Position numbers and translations under genes: made by a program
Shown: one piece after another, positions 54,960 to 64,000 of the stretch
Position numbering within the stretch: the first letter of the stretch is position 1
Layout of the letters: each line of letters begins with the position of its first letter
DNA from: Ornithodoros turicata
Lineage: Eukaryota; Arthropoda; Arachnida; Ixodida; Argasidae
Reading direction: 5' to 3'
DNA: 64,000 nt
Assembly: GCF_037126465.1 (NCBI RefSeq)
Contig: NW_026999474.1
Span: forward strand, 62,001-126,000
Notes under the pieces: model-generated
Databases searched by the model: none
Told to the model about the DNA's origin: nothing
Seen by the model: the letters and a program-made list of their open reading frames with translations, nothing else

Positions 54960-57300
54960 TGATTTTCGAAGTGCAAATAATGTGGATCTTTTCAGGACCT
55001 CTAATGAAGGGAAGGGAGACAAACTGCGCTGAAGCAACCACCTTATTTAGAATGTATCTAGCAGTGCTATGGCGTCGGGCAGTGAGAAGATTTCGGAGGT
55101 CTGGGCGTCCTAGTGACTATGACCAAGTCTGCAACTTATTGCTATGCTGGAAACATCTCCAGCAACTGAGCTGGAAGCAATGGAGTTTGTTCTGTTCATC
55201 ATTATCTCCGTACACACCAACAGAATGTATATGGCATGTTCTTAAAAGTTTTAAGTTCCCCAGTTCCCGTGGAGGCGTCCTCCACAGCCACCCACAGATC
55301 CTAAGCAGAGGACATGTATGGAGCAATAGTCTTTGATCATGAGGCTCAAGACCCACACATGGACAAAGATTTCACTGTTCATGAGCTAGAAGCTGCCATC
55401 CGCCTTTCCGCGAAACAATCAGCTCTTGTGCACAACGGGGTCTCATACAAGGCTACGGCGTCTTTGGGTTCCTCATCACTATCTGTACTCCTTGCCGTTA
55501 TCAACAATTCTTGGAGAAATGACGTCCCTGAGTTATGGAAGATCTGACAGGTTGTACTAGTATTGAAATCGAGGAAACCGCCTCGAGAGCTTGCATCACT
55601 TCGGCCCATCGCCTCACGAGTGCAGGATCATGGAGAGACTTATTCTGAATTGTGTGTACTGGTTCTTGGAATCTCGTCGTCTACTTCCTCGGGAAATGGT
55701 AGATTTCAGAGAGGCACGCTGTTAATGCGCTGCGTTCGAAACCTTGTCACTCGCATCGAAGAAACCTGGGCAAATGGTGCGGTCTTTCTAGATATAAAAG
55801 AGGACTTACGATACAACGAGCCACAGCCATGTCCTTCATGACCTATGGATTCTGGGCATCATGGGGCAGTCCCTTCGCTGGATTGCTGATTACCTTAAAG
55901 GAAGGTGTGTTTTCTTGAGGACATCTGAAGGTAACACAAGCTCTCACAACCTAAGCGCGGGTGTGCCCCAGGGAGACGTCCTTTGTCCACTGATTTTTAA
56001 TGTCGTTTTGGCTGCGCTGCCCTCCCTGTTACCTCGCGGCGTGTGCATCATTCTTTATACGACATCTGCATATGGTCGTCCTGTAAGCAATGGCCAGCCC
56101 TGCAGCGTCACCTTCAGAGTGCCCTGGACTGTGTTGGAACCTTCCTCCTGCAGAGGGGAATGGACGTCTCATCAGAGAAGACTGTAATGCTTCCTTCGCG
56201 CGCCGGCATCTAAAGAAATTTAAACCGCATATCGGCAGCTTCCAGATTTGCAGAGTGCCACATCATAGATCTCTGGGGGTTACTCTGGATCGGAGTTTGT
56301 CATGTGCAGCAGAGGTGCATTGTCTAAAGGCAAGAGCGGAGAGTAGACTCAACGTACTGAGATACCTATACGGCTCCAGATGGGGTAGCTCGACGAAAGC
56401 AATGCTTGATGTTCACTGCTTCCTCATACGCCACTTGTTAGCGTACCACATACCAGTGCTTCACAACCTCTCTCTCAAGACAGAGCAAGCCCTACAAACC
56501 ATTCCTGCAAAGAGGAGTAAGCTATGTCTTGGCGTTCCTCAGGCAACTTCCAACATAGTAGTCATGGCAGAGGCACGGGAACCACTTGTACCTGTTTTCA
56601 GGATGCAAGAGTCTTTTTGCCACTTCTCTCGACTGGCAAATCGTCATCGTCGCCATCCCCTGCTTCGAGCCTTATTGCAGCGCTCCAGCTCTCCGTTCAC
56701 TCAGGCTATCCAGGCACAACAGTTGATTCTCCCTAAGCACAAGCAGCACGTGTACCCAGCTGTTTCATTGTGGGCCCGGGAACCAGCAACCACCTGGGTC
56801 TACGCCGCCGCTAAGGTGTATGCACTCAGGTCCTCCAGCAGCTTAGTCTAGACCTAATGGAGAGATCGACGGGTAGAATTCAACTTTTCAGCGCTGCATC
56901 TGCAACAACAACATCTGGCTCGTCATGTGTGTTCGTCATTCCTGAACAAGCGCAGAAAGTTGGGCTAGTTGGTGAGACAGCATACTGCAGATGTTGGGAC
57001 GCGTCATTCCTGAGATGGGTGTCGCACACCACCTCGGCTTCAGCAGCTGAGCTCCACAGGATCCATCTGGCACTAAGCTTCATCATTTCTCAACCCACAT
57101 GCTCTCATTGGTCTGTGTACAGTGACTCAAGATGTTTGAGAATCATTGGCCTCTATGCTCATCACAGGGTCTCTGGCCCTAATTGTTCATGATGTGCTGC
57201 ACCTATTGATGATGCAGCCTCACAGGGGCATGATATCATATTACTGTACACCGGATTCCTGGTCACTGCGGCAAGTTGGGGTCCGTAACCTGAGACCTTT
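54960..57300 (+). pseudogene. Non-LTR retrotransposon with RT and RNase H domains, heavily decayed
   Basis: The pieces in order are: 54971-55560 (poorly conserved, end of the endonuclease-RT linker), 55563-55841 with VFLDIKED (first RT Asp region), 55861-56187 with LRWIADYLKGR, SAGVPQGDVLCPLIFN and a degenerate catalytic box (IILYTTSAY where a YADD-type sequence is expected), 56090-56851 with HRSLGVTLDRSLSC and the thumb/connection, then 56857-57192 with an RNase H-like domain (SASAAELHRIHLALS and SVYSDSRC). An RNase H after the RT places it in the I/Ingi/R1-like group rather than the CR1 group. Many frame changes. It lies in DCAF6 intron 5, same strand. Confidence 0.75.
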
Positions 57301-58079
57301 TGTGGATTACGGCTAACTCGGGAAATTCTGTGAAGCTGTTCTCAGTTCAAAATGGCAATGTTGGATATTCATCTCCAAAATATGAACGTGTGAAACACTG
57401 GAAGGACGTACATTCACATATCAGTGGAATTTAGAATCCGCTGGTTAACAACTGAAGCCCTTGCTGTGTTGGAGGACTTTTGCTGCCGCGCTCCCATTGG
57501 CTCCGATGCAGTGCAGCACTTGGCTGCTATCATGAAAGTTGTTTTAAACTCTCAGATCTCCGGTACAAAGCAAACCACACTCGAAGCAAAGCAAACTCGC
57601 AGTCCTTTTCACAATAAAGGTACATTGATAACGGCAAGTTCACCTCGTACTTTGCTGCCCGTTCAATAATTCGACATTCGGATAATTTGGACATTTTCGT
57701 TGCTCCCGTGCGATCCAAACTAACGAGGTTTTACTGTACTTGGACTTACGAAAATCCATGTTTTTTAGATGATAATAATAATAATTGGGGGTTTACATCG
57801 CGAGACAACTGGGTTTTTTGGATGAATTAGATTGTTTAAAACCATTACCGGCGAGTGTTTGTCGGAGTTTTTCAGGTAAAACTGAAAATTCAGAAGCCCA
57901 TTCATGTTACACAAATTATCTGTTTTGCTCCTGCATTGAAAGCAGCTTTGCATTGTTGTAAAACTTCAAGTTGACATGATAGACATATTGTTATATGTGA
58001 ATGCAATATTGAAAGTGTCAACCAAGCATGCAAACATTTCACATGAACTGAAAAGCTTACTGAAATGTGGTTGGTGCAG
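57301..58079. other. DCAF6 intron 5, distal part; no feature seen
   Basis: A short AAT microsatellite lies near 57772-57787. Otherwise nothing was recognised. Confidence 0.4.
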
Positions 58080-58215
58080 GACATACTTATCAACTGCCAC
58101 CGTGCAGTGACTTCCATCTCCGTCAACCCCCTGACGCCTTATCACTTGGCAGTTGGATGCTCGGATTCAACAGTGAGAGTGTTCGATAGGAGAATGCTGG
58201 GAACACGTTCAACAG
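58080..58215 (+). CDS. DCAF6: DCAF6 exon 6
   Basis: Acceptor TTGGTGCAG/GA and donor ACAG/GTAACA bound 136 bp, phase 0 in and phase 1 out (residues 194-238). The peptide [20 protein letters not shown], then [20 protein letters not shown] and GTRST, is a WD40 blade ending in VFDRR, colinear with vertebrate [20 protein letters not shown]... [21 protein letters not shown]. It is the last exon visible; the downstream intron runs past the window end. Confidence 0.93.
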
Positions 58216-58540
58216 GTAACATTACTACGTTCTAAACACAAACCTATGTGAAGCATGTTGATGCAAATTTTCGAGACCTTTGCTTCCACCATCAAGTATT
58301 TCTCCCATGAATCATTTTTCTGCTACGTTCTGGAGTATGTTCACATCAGTGTATGTTGTTGTGTCTTGCTCGGACCACATTCAGTAGCAGAACACTTTAT
58401 TCATGATGATGGCACTCGTCCTTTACGCATGCGCCATAGTGGCGACACCACATTTCCCCACGCGAAAAAAAAACAACACATACGTACTAAGAAAGACTGT
58501 AAAATCTTAATGAATCAACAACTATAGTCCTTTAAACGAG

Positions 58541-60190
58541 TTAGAAGTGCGTGTCTCCTGGTACTTCTACGAAGTTGAGGTGTGCAGTCTTCGTTGTTTT
58601 GTCTTGGTAGTTCAAGAGGATTTGGCTGTTGTACCTTTGCCTCGGCATGGACGACAAGGTCTTCTCTGGTGGAGCTCTTTGGCTCCCAGTACAAGGCATC
58701 GATTCTGTTTCGGGCCTCCTTGATTGTAGTAGCTTTGGTGCCACGTCCTCATGAACTTTGGAAAGCCTGCTTGCATTCCAAATTTTGTTATCGTCCAACA
58801 GGAAGGAGTTCGGTCCTCTGTTCTCTACGATCTTCTTGGGCTCAGAAAACCTAAGTCGACCTTTCCGTTGATGACGTGGTAATTTCACACGGACGGAATC
58901 TCCTGGTTTGAAATCCCTTTAGCTGTGCCCCTCTTTTGCTGTCAACGTATGTTTTTGTGCCCTTCTGTTTTTCCTCACCCTTACGACATAGCTCTTCCAT
59001 CTCGTGAGCTGGATCTTCAAAAAACCTTGTTGTTGGAAAACCAACTATGTTGAGTTTCGTCCGAATGTTCCTTCGATGAAGCAAGTAGGCTGGTGCTAGC
59101 CCAGTTGATCCGATCAGGTGTGGCTCGGTACACCAGTAAGTACTCTAAAACAGCTTCTTTGATTGGATGTTGCTCCAAGCGTGACATTTGTATCAAGTTG
59201 TTCAACACTTGGTTGAACCGTTCGACCATCCCGTTCTCTTGCGGGTTGTACACAGAAGAACAAGTGTGTCGAATTCCGCATCCTTGAAAGAAACTTCCGA
59301 ATTCTTCTGACACGAACTGAGGTCCGTTGTCCGTAATGATTTGGGAGGGGTAGCCTTCCCGGCTGTAAACCTGTCAAAGAAACGGTCATGCTGGTTATAA
59401 ACAGTTACTGTCCGTTGACAGAGGCCGTAACCAGACGCATCAGTCGTTTCAGTAACTGGTAGTGTGGGGTCGAACATACCCAACATCGAGCATGTGGACG
59501 TGAGTCTTTGGAGCCTCTCAAAGCGTTCTTGAGCGTTTGTGCTCCACTGAATGGCTTTTTCGCCTTGGAGCAAGTGACGTAGCAGTTCCACTTTGTCCGC
59601 ATAGTTCTTTATAAATTTCGTCCAGTCATGTCCAGGAATACCAGCTCCCGTTGCATAGTGGTTAGGATGATCGCATTCCACGGCGAGACTGGAGCTGACA
59701 CGGGTTCGAATCCTGTCACCGGCCGTGCTGTCTGAGGTTTTCCCTGGGTTCTCCGGAGACTTTCCAGACGGCACAGTTCCCCCCTGAAGTCAGCCCAGGA
59801 CGCATACTAACCCCTCTGTCCCCCACTCCTTCCTGCTGTTCTCTCTCCATCTGTCCACAGCCACATAGCCACAGTTGCTTCGTGGTGCAAACACGGGGGG
59901 AAAAGATGCCCAGGAATGACCTCAGTGTGTGAAAGTCAGTGGGTGACAGAGCTTCCAGAATGCCTTTGCGTTTCCAAGTTTAGCCTTCCAAGCCTTCCAA
60001 GTTTAGCTATAGTGGGCTCCACTTCTGGTCTCAGTTTCACTTTGTGTGTGTAACCTTTAGCAACGTCCAGTCCTGGAGCAAACAGTTGCGGAAATTCACG
60101 CTTAGCAATGCGCTTGCAATCAGACGTCATGACTGTCCGACGTCGCCAAAATATTGTGTCTGGCTCAGACCATAGCCAGTTCCAGAACAC
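58541..60190 (-). pseudogene. Gypsy pol remnants: RT N-terminus, RNase H, integrase
   Basis: Reading the minus strand downward: 60190-59940 gives FPQLFAPGLDVAKGYTHKV (start of RT); a gap where the RT catalytic core should be; 59640-59400 gives WTKFIKNYADKVELLRHLL and FDPTLPVTETTDASGYGL (end of RT and start of RNase H); 59400-59017 gives the integrase (SEEFGSFFQGCGIRHTCSS, NPQENGMVERFNQ with the catalytic Glu); 58888-58541 gives the C-terminal GPY/F-like region (RFSEPKKIVENRGPNSFLL then DDNKIWNASRL). At least three frameshifts. The gag is absent. Confidence 0.8.
59640..59905 (+). repeat. tRNA-derived SINE inserted in the gypsy relic
   Basis: It has Pol III boxes A (TAGTGGTTAGG, 59656-59666) and B (GGTTCGAATCC, 59703-59713) in a tRNA-like head, followed by a tRNA-unrelated body (GAGGTTTTCCCTGGGTTCTC) and a tail ending CCACAGTTGCTTCGTGGTGC. 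It is flanked by ATG(T/C)CCAGGAAT at 59628-59639 and 59906-59917, a 12-bp target duplication with one mismatch. Removal restores the gypsy reading context. Confidence 0.82.
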
Positions 60191-60735
60191 TTTATTGATG
60201 ACGATGGCACTCGTACTTTACACACGTGCCACAGTGGCGACACCACGTATGTCACTTGTGGCTCATAGAGTGAGCCGCAGTTCAAAACTTATTATTAGGG
60301 CTGTGCGAATATTCGAATACTCGAATACGAATTGAATACTAAACACTCGAATTATTCGATTCGCGAATCGAATATCAGGTATACGAATTTTCGAATATTC
60401 GACTATTTGTCGAATATTCGACTGATTTCGCGAATACATCTGCCCAAATTGTCAAAAAGTACAAACGACAACGCACTGCACAATAAAAAAAAAAAAAAAA
60501 GAAAGAAAACGCAATTGCGACGAAAACATGTACCATACGCGTCCGAACCCAAATCGAAACTGCGCACTTTCTGCAACTACAACTCCAGGCACGAGAGGGC
60601 GTCGTGGGCGTCAGCGAGTGCGTTCCCACTCCGATCGTTTGGCGGGTACCTTGTATCAGCGGCACACCTAGTTTCGTTTCCATTTCGTGCGTTTCGAAGG
60701 CTTCCTAACGATACAAAACATTTATTCAAGTCGCT

Positions 60736-62535
60736 ATGAACAGGAGCGCTGCAAAGAGTGCCATATGGCAATATTTTACGAAGGTTACGTCCGAAGACGC
60801 TAAATGCAATGCGTGCGACGCCACACTCAGGACACCGTCAAGCACGACAACGCCACTTGCGAATCACTTGAAGAACAAGCATCACTCCTCGTACGTTCGT
60901 TTTCTAGAGGCAGGAGGTAAGAAATGGGCAAACGAGAAAGTAAGCTCACAGCAGACATTACAAGCAACATATCAAAAGCGAACTCTGCCAGAGAAGGAAC
61001 GCGACGCAATAACACAGAGAATTGCGAGAATGCTCGCGATGGACCTACAGCCGTTTGACATCGTCGAACACAAGGGGTTCAAAGAACTAATCGCGTATCT
61101 TCAGCCCTTGTACAACATACCACATCGCACCACGTTTTCCAGAAGTGTGATCCCAGCATCGTACGAAAGTACAGTGCAGAATCTAAAGAAGGAAATTCGT
61201 GATGACGCTGAAAAAGGACTGCAGTCTATTTCTTTTACAACTGACCTATGGACGTCCAGAGCCAACCACAGCTATATCTGTGTAACATGCCACTACCTGA
61301 CGTCAGACTTTCAAATCAAGACCATGACCTTAGCAAATGTGCATATGCCTGAAAAACATAGTGCTCTTAACATTCAGAACAGACTTGCATCTGTGATTGA
61401 AGAGTGGGGTCTTCCCACAGAACAGCTACCTGTGTTTGTAGTGACAGACAATGCCAGAAACATTACTTCTGCTGTTAAGGCTATGGATGTCATACACCTT
61501 CCTTGCATGGCTCACACACTCCAACTAGCAATTAAAGATGCTAAAGAGCAAACCACTGGAATAGGCGCACTGTGCAAGAAGGCTTGTGCTATAGTTGGGC
61601 ACTACAAGCATAGCCCACAAGCACTGAGGAGGCTCAAGGAATACCAGCAAAGAATGGAGATTGCTCCAGTGGGGCTTATCCAGGATGTTGACACACGTTG
61701 GAATAGTGAATACGACATGATGTGTAGGCTGCTGAAGTTAAAAGAAGCAATTGCACTTGAGCTTCTCTCATCTGACACTGGAGTTGAAAACTTGACCCCA
61801 GATGAGTGGGAAGCAGCATGTGGTATGGTGACAGCTTTGCAACCGATTGCAGAAGCAACAAAAGGACTGAGTGGGGAGAAGTACAGCACTATTTCATCAG
61901 TGATACCATTTCTGTATGGATCTGAAGCTGTCCTAAAACAACAGGTTGTTGCTGAGGGGCAAGCCTCTCTATTTGCAGCAAATTTGCTAAAAAGTCTCAA
62001 AGTCCGCTTCGCTTTCCACACTGAACGTAAAGAGCTCCAGATAGCTACAGCATGTGACCCACGTTACAAAGAGATATTTTGCACGGAGCCACTGCGGCGT
62101 ACCCTACTGGTCAACACTGTTGCTGCAGAGATGCCGACAGGAACTCTTTCAGTGGCTGAACAGCCTTCTGCATATGGAAGCCACCACACTGAGCCATCTT
62201 GTAGTTCTGTATGGGACAGCATTGATCAATTGCGCACCCATTCGAACAAGAAAGCTACAAGCCAAAGAAGTGACCATATTGTTGAGGAAGTAAAAAGTTT
62301 TTTCTCAATGCCTGTGATCTCCCGCAAGGAAGATCCCCTTCACTTCTGGAGGACAATTGGTAAGGTGACCTTTCCTAATCTTGCAAAGGTTGCACTGAAA
62401 TATCTAGGGGTACCAGCAACAGAAGTTCCAAGTGAGCGTCTCTTTTCGGTTGCTGGGAATACTGTAACAGTGAGAAGAGAAAGCCTCACACCACAGCATG
62501 TGGAACATTTAGTTTTCCTCCACAACAACCTATGA
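60736..62535 (+). CDS. hAT transposase, BED zinc finger, 599 aa, intact
   Basis: The protein starts with a BED-type zinc finger (W11, C24, C27, H44, H49). A helical DNA-binding segment follows to about residue 160. The RNase H-like core shows D170 in FTTDLWTS, D238 in VVTDNARN, the C257-x2-H260 motif (PCMAHTLQLA), W322 in DTRWNSEYD, and E567 in VPSERLFSVAGN, followed by the C-terminal hAT dimerisation block (LTPQHVEHLVFLHNN). The D-D spacing of 68 equals that of housefly Hermes (D180, D248). About 600 residues is the full family length. Role: cut-and-paste transposition in the nucleus by binding the ATTCG-rich ends. No frameshift, stop or intron is seen. A domesticated gene is unlikely because termini and target duplications are perfect. 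Confidence 0.93.
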   Translation: MNRSAAKSAIWQYFTKVTSEDAKCNACDATLRTPSSTTTPLANHLKNKHHSSYVRFLEAGGKKWANEKVSSQQTLQATYQKRTLPEKERDAITQRIARMLAMDLQPFDIVEHKGFKELIAYLQPLYNIPHRTTFSRSVIPASYESTVQNLKKEIRDDAEKGLQSISFTTDLWTSRANHSYICVTCHYLTSDFQIKTMTLANVHMPEKHSALNIQNRLASVIEEWGLPTEQLPVFVVTDNARNITSAVKAMDVIHLPCMAHTLQLAIKDAKEQTTGIGALCKKACAIVGHYKHSPQALRRLKEYQQRMEIAPVGLIQDVDTRWNSEYDMMCRLLKLKEAIALELLSSDTGVENLTPDEWEAACGMVTALQPIAEATKGLSGEKYSTISSVIPFLYGSEAVLKQQVVAEGQASLFAANLLKSLKVRFAFHTERKELQIATACDPRYKEIFCTEPLRRTLLVNTVAAEMPTGTLSVAEQPSAYGSHHTEPSCSSVWDSIDQLRTHSNKKATSQRSDHIVEEVKSFFSMPVISRKEDPLHFWRTIGKVTFPNLAKVALKYLGVPATEVPSERLFSVAGNTVTVRRESLTPQHVEHLVFLHNNL

Positions 62536-62633
62536 GCTGTGTAGGCTTCAACTTGGATTTTTGGATGCATCGACTCTTCTTTTCATTATGCCATGTATAC
62601 TTGACCCTGTAATTGTAACATTTTGGTGCTGAA

Positions 62634-62639
62634 AATAAA
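62634..62639 (+). terminator. Polyadenylation signal AATAAA of the hAT transposase
   Basis: AATAAA lies 99 bp after the stop codon and upstream of the right subterminal repeats. Confidence 0.6.
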
Positions 62640-62782
62640 TATCTGTTGCGAATATTCGATATTCGATTCGATATTCGACATTTGGTTTCCGATTCGATTC
62701 GGTATTCGATTCGACTTCAAATATTCGGATTCGCACAGCCCTACTTATTATTTATTTTTCGAGATACGTGGAAGGTAACTTG

Positions 62783-63683
62783 TAGGGGTGTGCGAATATT
62801 CGAGTTCTCGAATTCGAATCGAATATAAAACGCTCGAATTATTCGATTCGCGAATCGAATATCCAATATTCGATTTTTCGAATATTGGACTATTCCACGA
62901 ATATGAAGGACACAACCCGAAAGGGGGCTTCACTTGATGCTTCTGTGCATGAGGTGAAGCCTGTTTTATGAAATTGCCCTTGCTGCAGGACCAACACAGG
63001 CGGGAAGGTGTTTAGTTTCAGATAACATCCAAAGTAGGTTTTGTACACATCGTCTGTGGAAGGGGTGGCGCCCCTCCCACATGCAGTTTAGCGGTGCCAA
63101 TGAGGGACTTTGATTTGATGTCTGTGAGGTTGCCTTTATAAAGCTTGGACCCTTTAATAATGACTACAGCCCATAAACAAAAAGGGTGTCTTAAAGATGT
63201 CCCTTACGTCTAAAATTTCAGCAGTGCAACTTCCTCGGGCGACAGCAAAGGAACTAAAAGGTGCTCATGGCAAAGCTGAGGCAGGACGCAAATTTGTTTG
63301 TTTCACAAATGGCCTGTGGTTCTCTGAAAGGATTACAGCCTGATCCGTATAACATGCTACTGCCTGACATAAAATTTTTAAATTAAGGTAACCACTCCAG
63401 TACTCCAGTAAGTGTAGGCTCACCTGAAAAGCAGGAAGCACTGTCATGTAAAATTAAAGAGTAGGGGCTTTTAGCAGAAGAACCACATGTCTCTCTTGTG
63501 ACAGTTAATGCCAGAAAAATTACACTAAAGCCATGGGCTACGAAATGGAAACTTTTAGTGCGAAAGTCACGTGTTGTAAATCTTGCACGAATATTCTATA
63601 TTCGATTCGGTATTCAGAATTTTTTTCCCCCATTCGATTCGAGATTCGATTCGACTTAAAATATTTGGATTCGCACACCCCTA
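62783..63683. mobile_element. Non-autonomous relative of the adjacent hAT, 901 bp
   Basis: Termini TAGGGGTGTGCGAAT at both ends differ by one base from the autonomous neighbour, and both outer 100 bp carry ATTCG/CGAAT clusters. The interior shows no transposase sequence. Flanks GTAACTTG and GTAATTAA match at 5 of 8 positions, so the duplication has decayed or the insertion is old. Only 39 bp separate it from the end of the 2448-bp element. Confidence 0.8.
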
Positions 63684-64000
63684 GTAATTAATTGTGATAC
63701 AAAACTTACTAGTACACAGAAGTTAACAAAAATAACGTGTCAACACATGAACACATAGTCATGGAAATATTTCTCGTAATATTTTGGCTTAGGAGCATAC
63801 CCATTTTGTCAAGCATGTCCACAAAATTTCAGGTTACAATCAAAAACAAATGTCCTGTACTAACTACCAAGTGGGCTAATTAATTCCAAATTGTAGCAAG
63901 GTGCAGAATATTTGAACATGTCTATCCTAGCGTTGTCCTAGAAACTTGTGTCTGATATGAGCTAGGACATTGCTTTGTTCTGCTGAATTCTACACGGGTT
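63684..64000. other. DCAF6 intron 6 continues; no feature seen
   Basis: AT-rich sequence without recognisable exon or element. Confidence 0.4.

Larger units (their letters stand above)
58354..60265 (-). mobile_element. Ty3/gypsy LTR retrotransposon relic, minus strand
   Basis: Direct repeats at about 58354-58470 and 60160-60265 (shared AGAACACTTTATT, GATGGCACTCGT, GTGGCGACACCAC) are LTR remnants; on the minus strand they carry AATAAA. Just inside the right one, TTTTGGCGACGTCGG is placed as a primer-binding site. Between them on the minus strand are remains of pol. Gag, protease and the RT core are deleted. A SINE (59640-59905) and, next to the right LTR, the hAT element at 60296 were inserted later. 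Confidence 0.75.
60296..62743 (+). mobile_element. Apparently complete autonomous hAT transposon, 2448 bp
   Basis: It has a perfect 8-bp target duplication CTTATTAT (60288-60295 and 62744-62751), terminal inverted repeats TAGGGCTGTGCGAAT at both ends, subterminal clusters of ATTCG/CGAAT words (60300-60430 and 62645-62730), and a single uninterrupted transposase ORF (60736-62535) with an AATAAA at 62634-62639. Everything needed for mobility appears present, which is unusual among the decayed elements around it. It sits in DCAF6 intron 6, sense orientation. Confidence 0.92.

Noticed and set aside
59656..59730. Functional tRNA gene
   Set aside because: A and B boxes are present but no complete cloverleaf with a proper acceptor stem, and it is fused to a SINE body.

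Overview
This is a eukaryotic window, almost certainly an animal and most likely a tick or another chelicerate. The evidence is spliced exons with GT-AG borders, metazoan DCAF6 and MEST exons, and a very high density of diverse mobile DNA: hAT, mariner, foldback MITEs, DIRS, Ty3/gypsy, several non-LTR clades and tRNA-derived SINEs. The tick assignment rests on my recollection of tick repeat families (the SINE bodies and the ATTCG-rich hAT ends) and is inference. I saw no bacterial-type genes, operons, rRNA, CRISPR or free-standing tRNA genes.

Layout. 0-2.2 kb: a frameshifted FLYWCH fragment of the MULE type abuts a decayed non-LTR reverse transcriptase on the minus strand. 6.1-10.4 kb: a dispersed repeat is split by a 3.7-kb CR1/L2-like retrotransposon whose ORF1 carries a 2A-like ribosome-skipping motif; an uninterrupted inverted copy of the host repeat lies at 13.5-14.7 kb. 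10.4-25.5 kb is a patchwork of inverted-repeat DNA elements, a 168-bp tandem repeat, a 1.0-kb foldback element with a MITE inside it, a SINE and an LTR-like direct repeat. 26-33 kb holds two non-autonomous hAT elements with 8-bp target duplications. 35.3-41 kb is a decayed DIRS-like element (reverse transcriptase, RNase H, tyrosine recombinase), with a TTAA-flanked element in a short tandem array at its left side. 43.8-46.9 kb is a hAT element nested inside another.

The only host genes I can support are at 47.3 kb and beyond. Exon 1 of a MEST-like alpha/beta hydrolase runs leftward, and about 0.45 kb away DCAF6 (a CUL4-DDB1 substrate receptor) starts rightward, giving a head-to-head pair with a likely shared promoter. 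Six DCAF6 exons (47942-58215) join in phase into one WD40 reading frame of about 238 codons; the rest lies beyond 64 kb. The DCAF6 introns are filled with transposons: a mariner relic, a hAT inside a SINE, a non-LTR element with an RNase H domain, a gypsy relic with a SINE inside it, and an apparently intact autonomous hAT (60296-62743) with perfect 8-bp target duplication, matching 15-bp termini and an uninterrupted 599-codon transposase retaining D170, D238 and E567.

I did not find a convincing new multi-gene system. The most interesting items are the intact hAT with its non-autonomous relative 39 bp away, the 2A-bearing retrotransposon ORF1 with a duplicated 5' segment, the repeated pattern of hAT families each with its own subterminal motif, and the MEST/DCAF6 head-to-head arrangement.
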